Part shown: one piece after another, positions 18,880-27,606 of the stretch | Layout of the letters: every line of letters begins with the position of its first letter | Position numbering within the stretch: the first letter of the stretch is position 1 | Assembly (NCBI GenBank): GCA_963842515.1 | Contig: CAWJGO010000002.1 | Span: forward strand, 1,178,001 to 1,242,000 | Reading direction: 5' to 3' | Length of the DNA: 64,000 bases | From: CADEED01 sp963842515 | GTDB lineage: Bacteria; Pseudomonadota; Gammaproteobacteria; Steroidobacterales; Steroidobacteraceae | Made by a program: the position numbers and the translations under genes | The notes under the pieces: model-generated | What the model saw: the letters and a program-made list of their open reading frames with translations, nothing else | What the model was told of the DNA's origin: nothing | The model's database searches: none

Positions 18880-20184
18880 ATGACGGAACGCGTACTCATC
18901 ATGCGTCACGCCAGCGGCCTGGTTAACCGGGCCCGGCGCCTCGCCATGATCAAGTGGCCGGCCGCCAGGCTGGAAGTGCACGACCTCGCCGCGTATGGCA
19001 AGCCACCCGCGGATTTCCGCTGGGATCGCTACGCGCACCTGCTCATCGATGACGAGTATCTGCGCAAGGAAGGCCTGCTGTGGCTCTCGGAGCTGCGCGC
19101 CAAGCCTAACTTCCCGAAGATCGTGCGCGTGTTGCCGGAGGCCGGCCGACCGGCGCCGCCGGCGGAAATCGCGATCAAAGCGCCGCCAATGCCCGCGCGC
19201 AGGACCGAGAGCCGGCCAGCGGCTGCCGACATCAAGCCGATGCCGAAGTACGCGCCTGCAAAATTCGAAAAAGGGGCCGCGACGCGACCCGAGCCCGCCG
19301 ATGACAGTGCCGGCAGGATTGCGCGCGTCGAAGCTCGCCGGCTCGCCGACGCCGAGTTGGTGCTCAAGTCGGCGGGCATTCAGGGTTTTTCGCTGGTCAA
19401 ACCGCTCGGCAGCGGCGCCACCGCCAACGTCTGCCTGTGCGAGCGCCCCAACAAGGAACAGGTGGTGCTCAAGATTCTCAAGGGCGAAGGCAGCGGCGAT
19501 TCGGATCTGCTGTCGCGCTTCGTGCAGGAATATTTCGCGACCTCGAGCATCGACAGCCCGTACGTGGCCAAGGTGTTCGAGCACGGGTTCACCGACAGCC
19601 ACGCGTACATTGTCATGGAATACTTTCCCGCGGGCGACCTGCGTGCTCGTCTGTCCCGCGATCGCCCCTCGGTCGAGGAATCCTTCATCATCATCGGCTC
19701 GATTCTCTCGGCGCTGGTGTCCGTGCACGCCGGCGGCATCATCCATCGCGACCTCAAACCCGCGAACGTGATGTTCCGCGACGACGGCACCATCGCTCTG
19801 GTGGATTTCGGCAGCGCACGCCGCGATGCCGACCCGGTCGCCAAGACACTTGCCGGGGTGGTCATCGGCACGCCTTACTACCTGTCGCCTGAGCAGGCGC
19901 TCGGCGGCACCGCCGACGAACGCTCCGACCTCTACAGCGTGGGCGTGATGTTGTACGAGCTGCTCACCGGGCAGCGGATGTACGCCGCCGCTTCCCTGGT
20001 GGCGCTGTTCGAGATGCACAAGAACGCGCCGATCCCGAAACTTCCCGACGCCTTGTCGCAGCACCAGCGCTTCCTCGAGCGCCTGGTGTCGAAGAAGCCC
20101 GACGAGCGTTTCGCAAACGCCACCGAGGCGTTCACGGCACTGATGGAATATTCGACGAGCGAGACAGACACCGCCGCCGCGTAG
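18880..20184 (+). CDS. Ser/Thr protein kinase with N-terminal receiver-like domain
   Basis: A 434-residue protein starting at ATG 18880. The kinase domain (about residues 165-425) is complete: glycine loop LGSGATANVCL, ATP-anchoring Lys198 in VVLKILKG, HRDLKPAN with Asp291, DFG Asp309 in LVDFGSA, GTPYYLSPEQALGG and DERSDLYSVGVMLYELL. Residues 1-90 resemble a receiver domain with Asp57-Asp58 in HLLIDDEY but no acidic pair at its start, suggesting a pseudoreceiver. No transmembrane segment follows, so it is probably cytoplasmic. It is the last gene of the chemosensory operon, which suggests that kinase activity is coupled to the PilL phosphorelay; that coupling is inferred. Confidence 0.87.
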   Translation: MTERVLIMRHASGLVNRARRLAMIKWPAARLEVHDLAAYGKPPADFRWDRYAHLLIDDEYLRKEGLLWLSELRAKPNFPKIVRVLPEAGRPAPPAEIAIKAPPMPARRTESRPAAADIKPMPKYAPAKFEKGAATRPEPADDSAGRIARVEARRLADAELVLKSAGIQGFSLVKPLGSGATANVCLCERPNKEQVVLKILKGEGSGDSDLLSRFVQEYFATSSIDSPYVAKVFEHGFTDSHAYIVMEYFPAGDLRARLSRDRPSVEESFIIIGSILSALVSVHAGGIIHRDLKPANVMFRDDGTIALVDFGSARRDADPVAKTLAGVVIGTPYYLSPEQALGGTADERSDLYSVGVMLYELLTGQRMYAAASLVALFEMHKNAPIPKLPDALSQHQRFLERLVSKKPDERFANATEAFTALMEYSTSETDTAAA

Positions 20185-20225
20185 CAGGCTGACGCAGGCT
20201 GTCTGGGTTGCAGGAACCGCGGACG

Positions 20226-20242
20226 CCGCAAGCCTGCGGTCC
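20226..20242. terminator. Hairpin between convergent operons
   Basis: CCGCA-agcc-TGCGG forms a perfect 5-bp stem with flanking partial complementarity (GGAC before, TCC after) in the 61-base gap between the Ser/Thr kinase (plus) and manB (minus). There is no strong T-run, so it is only a possible bidirectional terminator. Confidence 0.3.
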
Positions 20243-20245
20243 TCG

Positions 20246-21613
20246 TCAATGATTGGCTTTGACTGCACCCATGGAATCGAGGAACGCCAGGAGATCCGCG
20301 GTCTTCTCGTGCATCAGCGCCTCGTTGCCGCGCGATTCGACATTGAGCCGCACCAGCGGTTCCGTGTTGGACGCACGCACGTTGAAGCGCCATTCCTTGA
20401 ATTCCACCGACAAACCGTCGGTGTGATCGACAGCCTCGGCGCCCTTACCGTATTTCGCCTCCGCTTCGGCGAGCACCTTCTTGGCATCCGGAAGCTTGCG
20501 GTTGATCTCGCCGCTCGACGGGAAAGCCTCGATGCGCGCCGCGACCAGCTCATCGAGCGACTTGCCGGACTCGCACACGCGCTCGAGCACCAGCAGCCAG
20601 GGAATCATGCCGCTGTCGCAATAGGAGAAGTCGCGGAAGTAGTGGTGCGCGCTCATCTCGCCGCCGTAGGCGCCATCGACCTCGCGCATCTTCTGCTTGA
20701 TGAAAGCGTGGCCTGATTTGCTCATGACCGGTATGCCGCCGAGCCGTTTCACGGTGTCGATGGTGTTCCACGTCAGGCGCGGGTCGTAGACGATACGCGC
20801 GCCGGGTTGTTTGGCGAGGAACGCCTCGGCCAGCAATCCAACGAGGTAATAGCCCTCGATGAAGGCACCCTTGGAATCGTAGAAGAAGCAGCGATCGTAA
20901 TCGCCGTCCCAGGCGATGCCGACGTCCGCGCCGGATTTGCGCAGTGCCTCGAGCGTCGGTCCGCGATTCTCCTCGAGCATGGGATTGGGCACGCCCTGCG
21001 GGAACTTGCCGTTCGGCTCGTGACGCACCTTGATGAACTCGAACGGCAGATGCGGCTCCAGTTTGTCGATGGTCAACCCCGCGCCGCCGTTGCCGGCATC
21101 GACCACGACCTTGAGCTTGCGCAGGTGCTTTCGGTTCACATAGCCGAGCAGATGCTCGATGTACTTGGCTGACGTGTCCAACGCCTCGACTTTGCCCTTC
21201 ACGGCAGCCGGTGGCGGTAGTTTGCCGCCGGAAATCATGGCGGCGATTTCCTTGAGCCCGCTATCTGAGCCGATGGGCTTGCTCTGCTCACGCACCAGTT
21301 TGAGCCCGTTGTAGTCCGGTGGATTGTGACTGGCGGTCACCATCACGCCGCCGTCGAGCTTCCAGGCGAAGGTGGCGAAGTACACGCCTTCGGTGCCGCA
21401 GAGCCCTATGTCGAGCACGTCGACGCCGGCGTCGGTGAGCCCGCGGATGAGCTCTTTCGCGAAGACGTCGCTGGTGAGCCGGATGTCACGGCCGACCGCC
21501 ACCTTCTTCGGCTTCACGAAAGCCGCGAACGCGCGCCCTATCTGGTAGACGAGATCTTCGTTGATCTCTTCGGGAATTTTTCCCCGGATGTCGTAAGCCT
21601 TGAACGCGGACAT
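20246..21613 (-). CDS. manB: Phosphomannomutase/phosphoglucomutase
   Basis: Alpha-D-phosphohexomutase of about 455 residues converting mannose-6-P to mannose-1-P (or the glucose equivalents). The phosphoserine loop is TASHNPPDYNG, the metal site is WDGDYDRCFFYD, the sugar loop is GEMSAHHYF and the phosphate-binding loop is VRASNTEPLVRLNVE. I choose ATG 21613 (MSAFKAYDIRGKIP); a GTG three codons upstream is possible. It follows manC directly and with it supplies GDP-mannose for the polysaccharide locus. Confidence 0.92.
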   Translation of the reverse strand: MSAFKAYDIRGKIPEEINEDLVYQIGRAFAAFVKPKKVAVGRDIRLTSDVFAKELIRGLTDAGVDVLDIGLCGTEGVYFATFAWKLDGGVMVTASHNPPDYNGLKLVREQSKPIGSDSGLKEIAAMISGGKLPPPAAVKGKVEALDTSAKYIEHLLGYVNRKHLRKLKVVVDAGNGGAGLTIDKLEPHLPFEFIKVRHEPNGKFPQGVPNPMLEENRGPTLEALRKSGADVGIAWDGDYDRCFFYDSKGAFIEGYYLVGLLAEAFLAKQPGARIVYDPRLTWNTIDTVKRLGGIPVMSKSGHAFIKQKMREVDGAYGGEMSAHHYFRDFSYCDSGMIPWLLVLERVCESGKSLDELVAARIEAFPSSGEINRKLPDAKKVLAEAEAKYGKGAEAVDHTDGLSVEFKEWRFNVRASNTEPLVRLNVESRGNEALMHEKTADLLAFLDSMGAVKANH

Positions 21614-21621
21614 GTTGATCA

Positions 21622-22731
21622 CTAGGTCTTTCCTTGCACCGGTTGAGCGTGCGACACGTGCTCGAGGCGGCCAGCCGCCTTGATGCGCGCCACGAGTTTC
21701 TTGACGTCCTGCACTCTACTCCGCGGCGCCACCAGAACGGCGTCAGCGGTTTCCACGATCACCATGTCTTGCAGGCCCAGTGCCGCCACCAGGCGGCTGT
21801 CGGCGTGCACGTAGCAGCCGTCAGCGTCCTCGAGCAACACATCCCCCCGCGACACGTTGCCACGCTCGTCTGCCGGCAGGACTTCATGAAGCGCTGCCCA
21901 GGAACCCACATCGTTCCAGCCGGCATCGAGCGGCACCATGACGGCGTCGCGGGTTTTCTCCATGACGGCATAGTCCACGGAGTCGCTGCGGCAACTGGCA
22001 AAAACAGCCTCATCGACGCGCGTGAAGTCCTTTTCGCGGACCGCCGTGGCGCTGGCACGCGCGCACACATCGGCGATGTCGGGCGCGTACGCCGCGAGCT
22101 CGTCGAGATAGCGCCGCGCGCCAAACAGGAACATGCCCGAATTCCAGAAGTAGTCACCCGAGGCAAGGAATTCCTGGGCCCGCGCCGCATCCGGCTTTTC
22201 GACGAACTGGGCGATGGGTGCCACCACGCCCGCGCCGCGTCGCCCTCCTTCCATCCGTAGATAGCCATAGCCGGTTTCGGGAGTGCGCGCCACGATACCG
22301 AACGCCACCAGTTTCCCGCCCGCCGCGGCTGGAATGGCCAGCTTGATGGCCGCCTGGAAGGCCGCCAGATCCTGCAGCACGTGGTCGGCGGGCAGGACCA
22401 GCATGAGGGCGTCCTCGCCCGCGAGCTGGCGTACGGCGTGCGCCGCCAGCGCAATGGCGGGCGCGGTATTGCGGCCCACGGGCTCTAACAAGATGGCCGA
22501 CGGCGGCAGATCCATCTCGCGCAACTGCTCGGCGACGAGGAACCGGTGCGCTTCGTTGCACACCACCACGGGCGCCGTGGCATCCGGGAAACCGACGAGG
22601 CGCGCTGCCGTGTCCTGGATCATGGTGCGTTCACCGGTCAGCGCGAGCAGCTGTTTCGGCAGCAGCTCACGCGACAGCGGCCACAGGCGGGTGCCTGCTC
22701 CACCGGAGAGAATCACGGGTACCAACTTCAT
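21622..22731 (-). CDS. manC: Mannose-1-phosphate guanylyltransferase (single-domain)
   Basis: A 369-residue nucleotidyltransferase making GDP-mannose from GTP and mannose-1-P. The signature GGAGTRLWPLSRELLPKQLL is at the N-terminus, followed by EPVGRNTAPAIALAA, VLPADHV, FVEKPD, WNSGMFLF, and DAGWNDVGSW. It lacks the C-terminal cupin phosphomannose isomerase domain of the roughly 470-residue bifunctional ManC/AlgA, so fructose-6-P isomerisation needs another protein. Its stop is adjacent to the manB start region. Confidence 0.92.
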   Translation of the reverse strand: MKLVPVILSGGAGTRLWPLSRELLPKQLLALTGERTMIQDTAARLVGFPDATAPVVVCNEAHRFLVAEQLREMDLPPSAILLEPVGRNTAPAIALAAHAVRQLAGEDALMLVLPADHVLQDLAAFQAAIKLAIPAAAGGKLVAFGIVARTPETGYGYLRMEGGRRGAGVVAPIAQFVEKPDAARAQEFLASGDYFWNSGMFLFGARRYLDELAAYAPDIADVCARASATAVREKDFTRVDEAVFASCRSDSVDYAVMEKTRDAVMVPLDAGWNDVGSWAALHEVLPADERGNVSRGDVLLEDADGCYVHADSRLVAALGLQDMVIVETADAVLVAPRSRVQDVKKLVARIKAAGRLEHVSHAQPVQGKT

Positions 22732-22757
22732 GCGACGAATCGTACCGCAGGCGCGCG

Positions 22758-24095
22758 TCAGGCGGGTTGCGAGTCCCCGCGTCCGATGGCGTAGTACGTG
22801 AACCCTTGTTTCTTCAGTGAGGCGGGGTCGTACAGATTGCGGCCGTCAAAAATTACCGGTGCCTTCAGTGTTTTCTTCAAGTGGTCGAAATCCGGGCTGC
22901 GGAATTCCTTCCATTCGGTGACGATGATCAACGCATCGGCCCCGTCGAGCGCTTCACGCGAGCGCGCGGTCAAAGTGAGGTCAGCACGCTCGCCCCAAAT
23001 ACGTTTGGCTTCCCTGGCGGCTGCCGGATCGAAGGCACGAACCTTGGCGCCGGCTTTCCACAGATCTTCGAGCAGCACGCGGCTCGGCGCTTCGCGCATG
23101 TCGTCGGTACCCGGCTTGAACGCGAGCCCCCACACCGCGAAGGTCTTGCCGGTGAGGTTGCCGCCATAGTGCTTGGAAATCTTGCCGAACAGCACCTGCT
23201 TCTGCGACTTGTTGACCGCTTCGACCGAGTCGAGCAAACGCGGCTCATACCCGACCCCGCGGGCCGAGCGCGCCAGCGCCTGGACATCCTTCGGAAAGCA
23301 CGAGCCGCCGTATCCCAAGCCCGGATAGATGAAGTGATAGCCGATGCGCGGGTCGGAACCGATACCGACTCGAACCTTTTCGATGTCCGCTCCGAAACGC
23401 TCGGCCAGGTTCGCGAGCTCGTTCATGAAGCTGATCTTGGTGGCGAGCATCGCGTTCGCCGCGTACTTTGTTAGCTCAGCGGACTTGAGGTCCATGACCA
23501 CGATCTTTTCACGGCTGCGCGTGAAGGGCTCGTATAGCGCGCGCAGCAGCTCGGTCACCCGCGGATTGTCAGTGCCGACCACGACGCGGTCGGGACGCAT
23601 GAAGTCATCGATCGCCGCGCCTTCCTTGAGGAATTCAGGGTTCGACACCACGTCGAATTCGATCTCGGCCTTGCGCTTGGTGAGTGACGCGGCGACTGCC
23701 GCCCCGACTTTGTCGCTGGTGCCGACCGGCACGGTGGACTTGGTCACGACCACCTTGTACTCGGCCATGTGCTCGCCGATCGAGCGTGCCACCGCCAGTA
23801 CGTATTTGAGGTCTGCCGAGCCGTCCTCGTCGGGCGGCGTACCCACCGCGATGATCTGCAGCTGGCCGTGGGCCACGCCCTCGGCGGCCGAGGTCGTGAA
23901 CCGCATGCGTTCCGCATCGGCATTGGTCTTGATCAGCGCATCGAGCCCGGGCTCGTGAATGGGGATTTCTCCCCGCTTGAGACCTTCGATCTTTTTGGCG
24001 TCTACGTCGACGCAAAGCACGTCATTGCCGGCATCGGCAAGGCATGCGCCGGTGACGAGGCCAACGTAACCGGACCCGAAAATTGTGACTCGCAT
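22758..24095 (-). CDS. ugd: UDP-glucose 6-dehydrogenase
   Basis: A 445-residue enzyme oxidising UDP-glucose to UDP-glucuronate with two NAD. The N-terminal Rossmann motif is GSGYVGLVTGACLADAGNDV; the catalytic Cys loop is GYGGSCFPKDVQAL; ESTVPVGTS-like KSTVPVGTSDK and NPEFLKEGAAIDDFMRPDRVVVG are family hallmarks; the C-terminal domain has WGLAFKPGTDDMREAPS. It is the first gene of a udg-manC-manB run, with 26 bases before manC. Confidence 0.93.
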   Translation of the reverse strand: MRVTIFGSGYVGLVTGACLADAGNDVLCVDVDAKKIEGLKRGEIPIHEPGLDALIKTNADAERMRFTTSAAEGVAHGQLQIIAVGTPPDEDGSADLKYVLAVARSIGEHMAEYKVVVTKSTVPVGTSDKVGAAVAASLTKRKAEIEFDVVSNPEFLKEGAAIDDFMRPDRVVVGTDNPRVTELLRALYEPFTRSREKIVVMDLKSAELTKYAANAMLATKISFMNELANLAERFGADIEKVRVGIGSDPRIGYHFIYPGLGYGGSCFPKDVQALARSARGVGYEPRLLDSVEAVNKSQKQVLFGKISKHYGGNLTGKTFAVWGLAFKPGTDDMREAPSRVLLEDLWKAGAKVRAFDPAAAREAKRIWGERADLTLTARSREALDGADALIIVTEWKEFRSPDFDHLKKTLKAPVIFDGRNLYDPASLKKQGFTYYAIGRGDSQPA

Positions 24096-24226
24096 GTGTT
24101 CCCTGAACCGCCCGGGGTGGGCGCAAGGGGCGGAATTCTAACGAAAACCTTCCAGGCACGCGCGCCAAGGCGTTGTCAGAGGGCAGGAATTGCGGAAAGG
24201 GGCCACGCTTTGGCGCGCCCCGCCCT

Positions 24227-25336
24227 TTACACGGCCTCGACTTCGGCCGCGCGGATCCGGCGGAGCCGCTCCGGAACGATGTACCAGAGGATCCGGGCGT
24301 TGTGCATGAGGACGACCATTCCCAGGCCGGTCAGCAGCCACAACGCAAACGAAATGGCGTCGGGAACCTCGAAGTAGTGAATGGCGACTGCCGCCAGCGA
24401 CAGCGCAATACCGAGGCAGATAAGCACGAAGAACGCACCGCGCACGCCGAAGCCCGCGTCGAGCAGCTTGTGGTGGAAATGCGCGCGATCGGGATTGAAC
24501 GGCGAGCGGCCCTTGAGGATGCGGCGGATCGTAGTCCACAGCAGCTCATACAAAGGAATCGCCACGATCCACAACGTGGTCGTCGGACTCAGCTTGGGCC
24601 CTATCCCCTGCGAAGCGCTGATGCAGATGCAAGCGAGCAGGAAGCCAAGCAACGTACTGCCGGCATCGCCCATGAAGCAGCGGAAGCGGCGGTTGTACTT
24701 GGCGGGAATGTTGAAGATCAGGAAAGCCGCGACGGCACCGCACAGCACCACGCTCACACCGCCGACCACGAGGTCGCCGGTCAGAGAGGTCAGGCATCCC
24801 AGAGCTACCAGCGCATTGAATGCCATTGTTCCCGCGAGCCCGTCCATGCCGTCCAGCATGTTAAAAGCGTTGATGGCGCCAACGATTGCGACACAGGTGA
24901 ACGCCGCGGCGCCCATCTCGGAGAACTGCACCACCTCACCTCCGAATGGACGGCCCAGCGTAGTGATGGAAAGATCCGAAGAGGTGAACAGCACGAGGAT
25001 CGCTGCAACCAAGTGCGCGGTGAGGCGCGCGGTCGGCGATATCTCGAAGCGATCATCGAGCAGTCCGACCAGAACCACCAATGCCGCCGCCGAAAGCAAG
25101 GGCGCGGAAACGAATTCGCTGCTGGGTAGGAGCCCGACGCCAAAGACGCAGCCGACGAACATGGCGAGACCCCCGACCACGGGGATTTCACCATGGTGGG
25201 TCTTGCGACCACCGGGTTTGTCGACGAGCTCAACGGCAACGGCCACGGGACGCAACGCGGCCATTGCCAGCAATGTTGCGAAAAAGCACGCCAAGCCGGC
25301 GCCGAAATCGTTAACCAAGATATTCCTCAAATGCAC
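24227..25336 (-). CDS. wecA: WecA-like undecaprenyl-phosphate N-acetylhexosamine-1-phosphate transferase
   Basis: A 369-residue polytopic membrane protein of the MraY/WecA family that starts repeat-unit synthesis on undecaprenyl phosphate. Motifs: DKPGGRKTHHGEIPVVGGLA (substrate loop), VGLLDDRFEIS (DDxxD-like), NAFNMLDGMDGLAG, CFMGDAGSTLLGFLLA and the cytoplasmic HFHH loop (DRAHFHHKLLDAGFG). About ten hydrophobic segments are visible. The start is a GTG at 25336; a TTG two codons later is an alternative. A second, truncated initiating transferase of a different family lies at 30537-30755. Confidence 0.9.
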   Translation of the reverse strand: MHLRNILVNDFGAGLACFFATLLAMAALRPVAVAVELVDKPGGRKTHHGEIPVVGGLAMFVGCVFGVGLLPSSEFVSAPLLSAAALVVLVGLLDDRFEISPTARLTAHLVAAILVLFTSSDLSITTLGRPFGGEVVQFSEMGAAAFTCVAIVGAINAFNMLDGMDGLAGTMAFNALVALGCLTSLTGDLVVGGVSVVLCGAVAAFLIFNIPAKYNRRFRCFMGDAGSTLLGFLLACICISASQGIGPKLSPTTTLWIVAIPLYELLWTTIRRILKGRSPFNPDRAHFHHKLLDAGFGVRGAFFVLICLGIALSLAAVAIHYFEVPDAISFALWLLTGLGMVVLMHNARILWYIVPERLRRIRAAEVEAV

Positions 25337-25625
25337 AGCCGCAGACTCTGGCGGCCCGCTTACGCGTCGCTATGACGGCCGCGAGTATAGCCACAGGATC
25401 ATCGTCTTACTAAGCCAGAAAGCAGACGGTGGCACTTCTCGTACAGACCTTTGCGCCCCTTGTGACACCCGTATCGGTCTGTGACCGGAACCAGCGTCCA
25501 ACTACCCTCTGTCATGAGACAGGGCTTTCTCTCACGGCACACCGATAAATTTTTGATGACTGCTGTCGCCAGTTAGAGACAAGAGTCAATCTAAGTATTG
25601 CCCGGACGCAGCCCACTGAACAAAG
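25337..25625. other. Intergenic region upstream of wecA
   Basis: No gene is seen in about 289 bases, which are richer in A/T than the surroundings by eye. Reading toward wecA, a TATACT hexamer (25389 to 25384 on the minus strand) could be a -10 element but no good -35 is found. A perfect inverted repeat lies at 25509-25522, and TGTGAC occurs twice as a direct repeat near 25459 and 25480. Confidence 0.4.
25509..25522. repeat. Inverted repeat CTGTC-ATGA-GACAG
   Basis: A perfect 5-bp stem with a 4-base loop in the gap between two minus-strand genes. It could be an operator or a small terminator for the phosphatase-like gene, which ends at 25626 on the minus strand. The sequence gives no further clue. 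Confidence 0.3.
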
Positions 25626-26972
25626 TCACGCCCGGCGGTAGGGCGGCGTGCCGAAGGGGTTCTGGCCGTTGAGTAACGAATCGAATACCAGGGCCGGCAA
25701 GCTGGCGAGCAATATGGGTTTCGCCTCGGGATCGGCCCGGCGGCCAGTATCGATGAGATAGCCGTCCCCGTGATGCTCGCCATTCTTGAGCGCAACAAAC
25801 GCGACCTCGGCGCGCAACCCGGATAGGCGCAGGTCGACGATTCGGCAGCCGGCGTCGGCGGTAATGTCCTTCGCATAGACGAACATGACAAATAGGTCCG
25901 TGCCGCGGTTGTCGACTTCGAACAACGGGCTGCCGTCGTCCGCCTGTGCCGTCAGCAAGCGCTGCTCGGCTGCTTTCGCCTGCTCCGCGCTATGGCAGGA
26001 CACCAGAAAGTCCCGCGACATGCGCGGAGCGACCGCAGCGAACTCGACTCCAAGCTTGCGCAAGAACTCGGCGTGATTCTTCAAACGCCAATAGAACGTG
26101 AGCTTGGAATGCGGGTTCTGATGCAGGCCGGTACCGATCATCAGCCGCGCCTGCGGGAAGCGCCGCTGCACCGCTGCCACGATCTGGTCGTAGAGGGCGT
26201 AAACCTCGAACACCGGATCTTCGTCCGGATCGACGTACCACCCGGGATTGCGTAGAGGGCCCTCGTAGGCACTCGAGCAGAAGAGGTAGTGGTGCTGGAT
26301 GTGTGCGGCTGCGTTCAGGAACAGCGTCGCGAAGTGCGGGCGCGTGCGCGCGGATTCGCGCACGAATACGTCGGCCAGCAACAGGTCGAGGAACATCGCC
26401 TTGCGCCACGGATGGCGCAGCGCCGTAGCCGCGTACTTCACGTAGGTAGGCCAGTTGCGAGGCGATGCATAGGCGAGGAAACCGCGCAGTAGATTGAATA
26501 CGGACGCGGCCGAGATGCGCGACTGGGCGTTTTCATTCACCGCCTGGGCGACAGCCGCATAAAGCCCCTTGAGCGTCGGCGAAGCGTGGAGGGTCGTTTC
26601 CGTCCATGGATCTGGCACGAAGAACGCCGGGTCACGCAGTCGGTTCTTGGCATTCATGGGCGAGACGGCGCCGACGCGCAGCCCACGCTCTTCCAGACAT
26701 TCCCAAACCTGCGGCAGATCGTGTTTGACGATATCGCCGAGCCGGAACACGCCGTGCTCGGCCAGGCTCATGCCCGTATGGGCAGTGACCCACTGGATCC
26801 AGGGCTCCAGTTTTTCATAAGACTTTTCGGATTCGGTAACGGCATAGCCATGGGAATCGAGCAGTCGCGCGATGGCCGGCAAACGCCCTTCGCGCACGTA
26901 ACTGCGCACGAAATCGAAATTGACTTCATTGAGCTCGAGAAAAATGAGCGAGCGCTCGGTCGATGCCGTCAT
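25626..26972 (-). CDS. Alkaline-phosphatase-superfamily-like protein of unknown function
   Basis: About 448 residues from the ATG at 26972 (MTASTERSLIFLELNEVNFDFV); a longer form from 27026 is possible. The start LIFLELNEVNFD, the segment WIQWVTAHTGMSLAEHGVFRLGD and HFATLFLNAAAHIQHHYLF resemble the nucleotide pyrophosphatase/type I phosphodiesterase fold, in which an N-terminal acidic residue and later His/Asp residues bind metal. No signal peptide is evident. It lies between wecA and wecB in a polysaccharide locus, so a role in modifying or releasing a phosphorylated glycan intermediate is possible but unproven. A truncated paralogue lies just upstream. Confidence 0.65.
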   Translation of the reverse strand: MTASTERSLIFLELNEVNFDFVRSYVREGRLPAIARLLDSHGYAVTESEKSYEKLEPWIQWVTAHTGMSLAEHGVFRLGDIVKHDLPQVWECLEERGLRVGAVSPMNAKNRLRDPAFFVPDPWTETTLHASPTLKGLYAAVAQAVNENAQSRISAASVFNLLRGFLAYASPRNWPTYVKYAATALRHPWRKAMFLDLLLADVFVRESARTRPHFATLFLNAAAHIQHHYLFCSSAYEGPLRNPGWYVDPDEDPVFEVYALYDQIVAAVQRRFPQARLMIGTGLHQNPHSKLTFYWRLKNHAEFLRKLGVEFAAVAPRMSRDFLVSCHSAEQAKAAEQRLLTAQADDGSPLFEVDNRGTDLFVMFVYAKDITADAGCRIVDLRLSGLRAEVAFVALKNGEHHGDGYLIDTGRRADPEAKPILLASLPALVFDSLLNGQNPFGTPPYRRA

Positions 26973-27036
26973 GTGCGCTGTCGAAACCTCGAAAAACAGG
27001 GATACAAGCGGCCGTAATTCTGGCACATAAGCGACC

Positions 27037-27324
27037 TCATGCCCGCTCCCGCCGCAGGACCTCGCTGAAGTCCTTGATCGTCAGGCGCATCAGCAGGCGC
27101 AGCCAGCTCGTTGGGTGGCCGTGTTGAATACAGGAACGGTACATTTCCCGGGCAATCCGCCATTTGCTCTTCCAGCCACGATTGCTGAGACTGCCGACTT
27201 CCATGTGAACCAGTACCTCGGGAAAATCGGCCGACCCAAAACTGCGAATCACGTGCCCATCTACCGGATCGACGATTGCGAGATCGGAGAAGACGATCTC
27301 GACGTTGTCGGATGCGTAGCCAAC
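27037..27324 (-). pseudogene. C-terminal fragment of an unidentified protein
   Basis: About 95 codons on the minus strand read VGYASDNVEIVFSDLAIVDP, VIRSFGSADFPEVL and VHMEVGSLSNRGWKSKWRIA before a stop at 27037. It has no start of its own and abuts the N-terminal fragment at 27324-27437 in a different frame. It may be the C-terminus of a family 2 glycosyltransferase, but I do not recognise it. It looks like a deletion or recombination remnant. Confidence 0.5.
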
Positions 27325-27437
27325 ATGAGTCTGGCGAATGCCGGCAGCTAGCCTTCACTCGCATACTTGCGCACGGAGTCCAGGTTGACCTCGTTGAGTT
27401 GCAGAAAAATCAGGGAACGGGTCGATTGTTCGTCCAT
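27324..27437 (-). pseudogene. Truncated N-terminus of a second phosphatase-like gene
   Basis: From ATG 27437 it reads MDEQSTRSLIFLQLNEVNLD and SVRKYASEG, then an in-frame TAG (27350-27348) and LPAFARLM. This matches the start of the neighbouring 25626-26972 protein (TERSLIFLELNEVNFDFVRSYVREGRLPAIARLL), with the TAG in place of the Arg codon. Homology ends at about 27324. It is therefore a decayed second copy of the family. Confidence 0.65.
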
Positions 27438-27606
27438 CGGTTAAACCGGGCACTTTGAATCGACTTTATCACTCGCTTTTTTGCTCCAGCCTTCGAAGTG
27501 ATGGGCGCGATTCTGGCATAGAATTCGCTTCCAAATCCGAGGGGCAGTCACCGCTTCGAGATACAGCTCGTACTGGCTTTGGTGGTTCGTGTACCCTCGC
27601 GACCCC

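Noticed and set aside
18847..20268. 473-codon minus-strand open frame opposite the Ser/Thr kinase
   Set aside because: Antisense of the kinase gene; no motif and no ribosome site.
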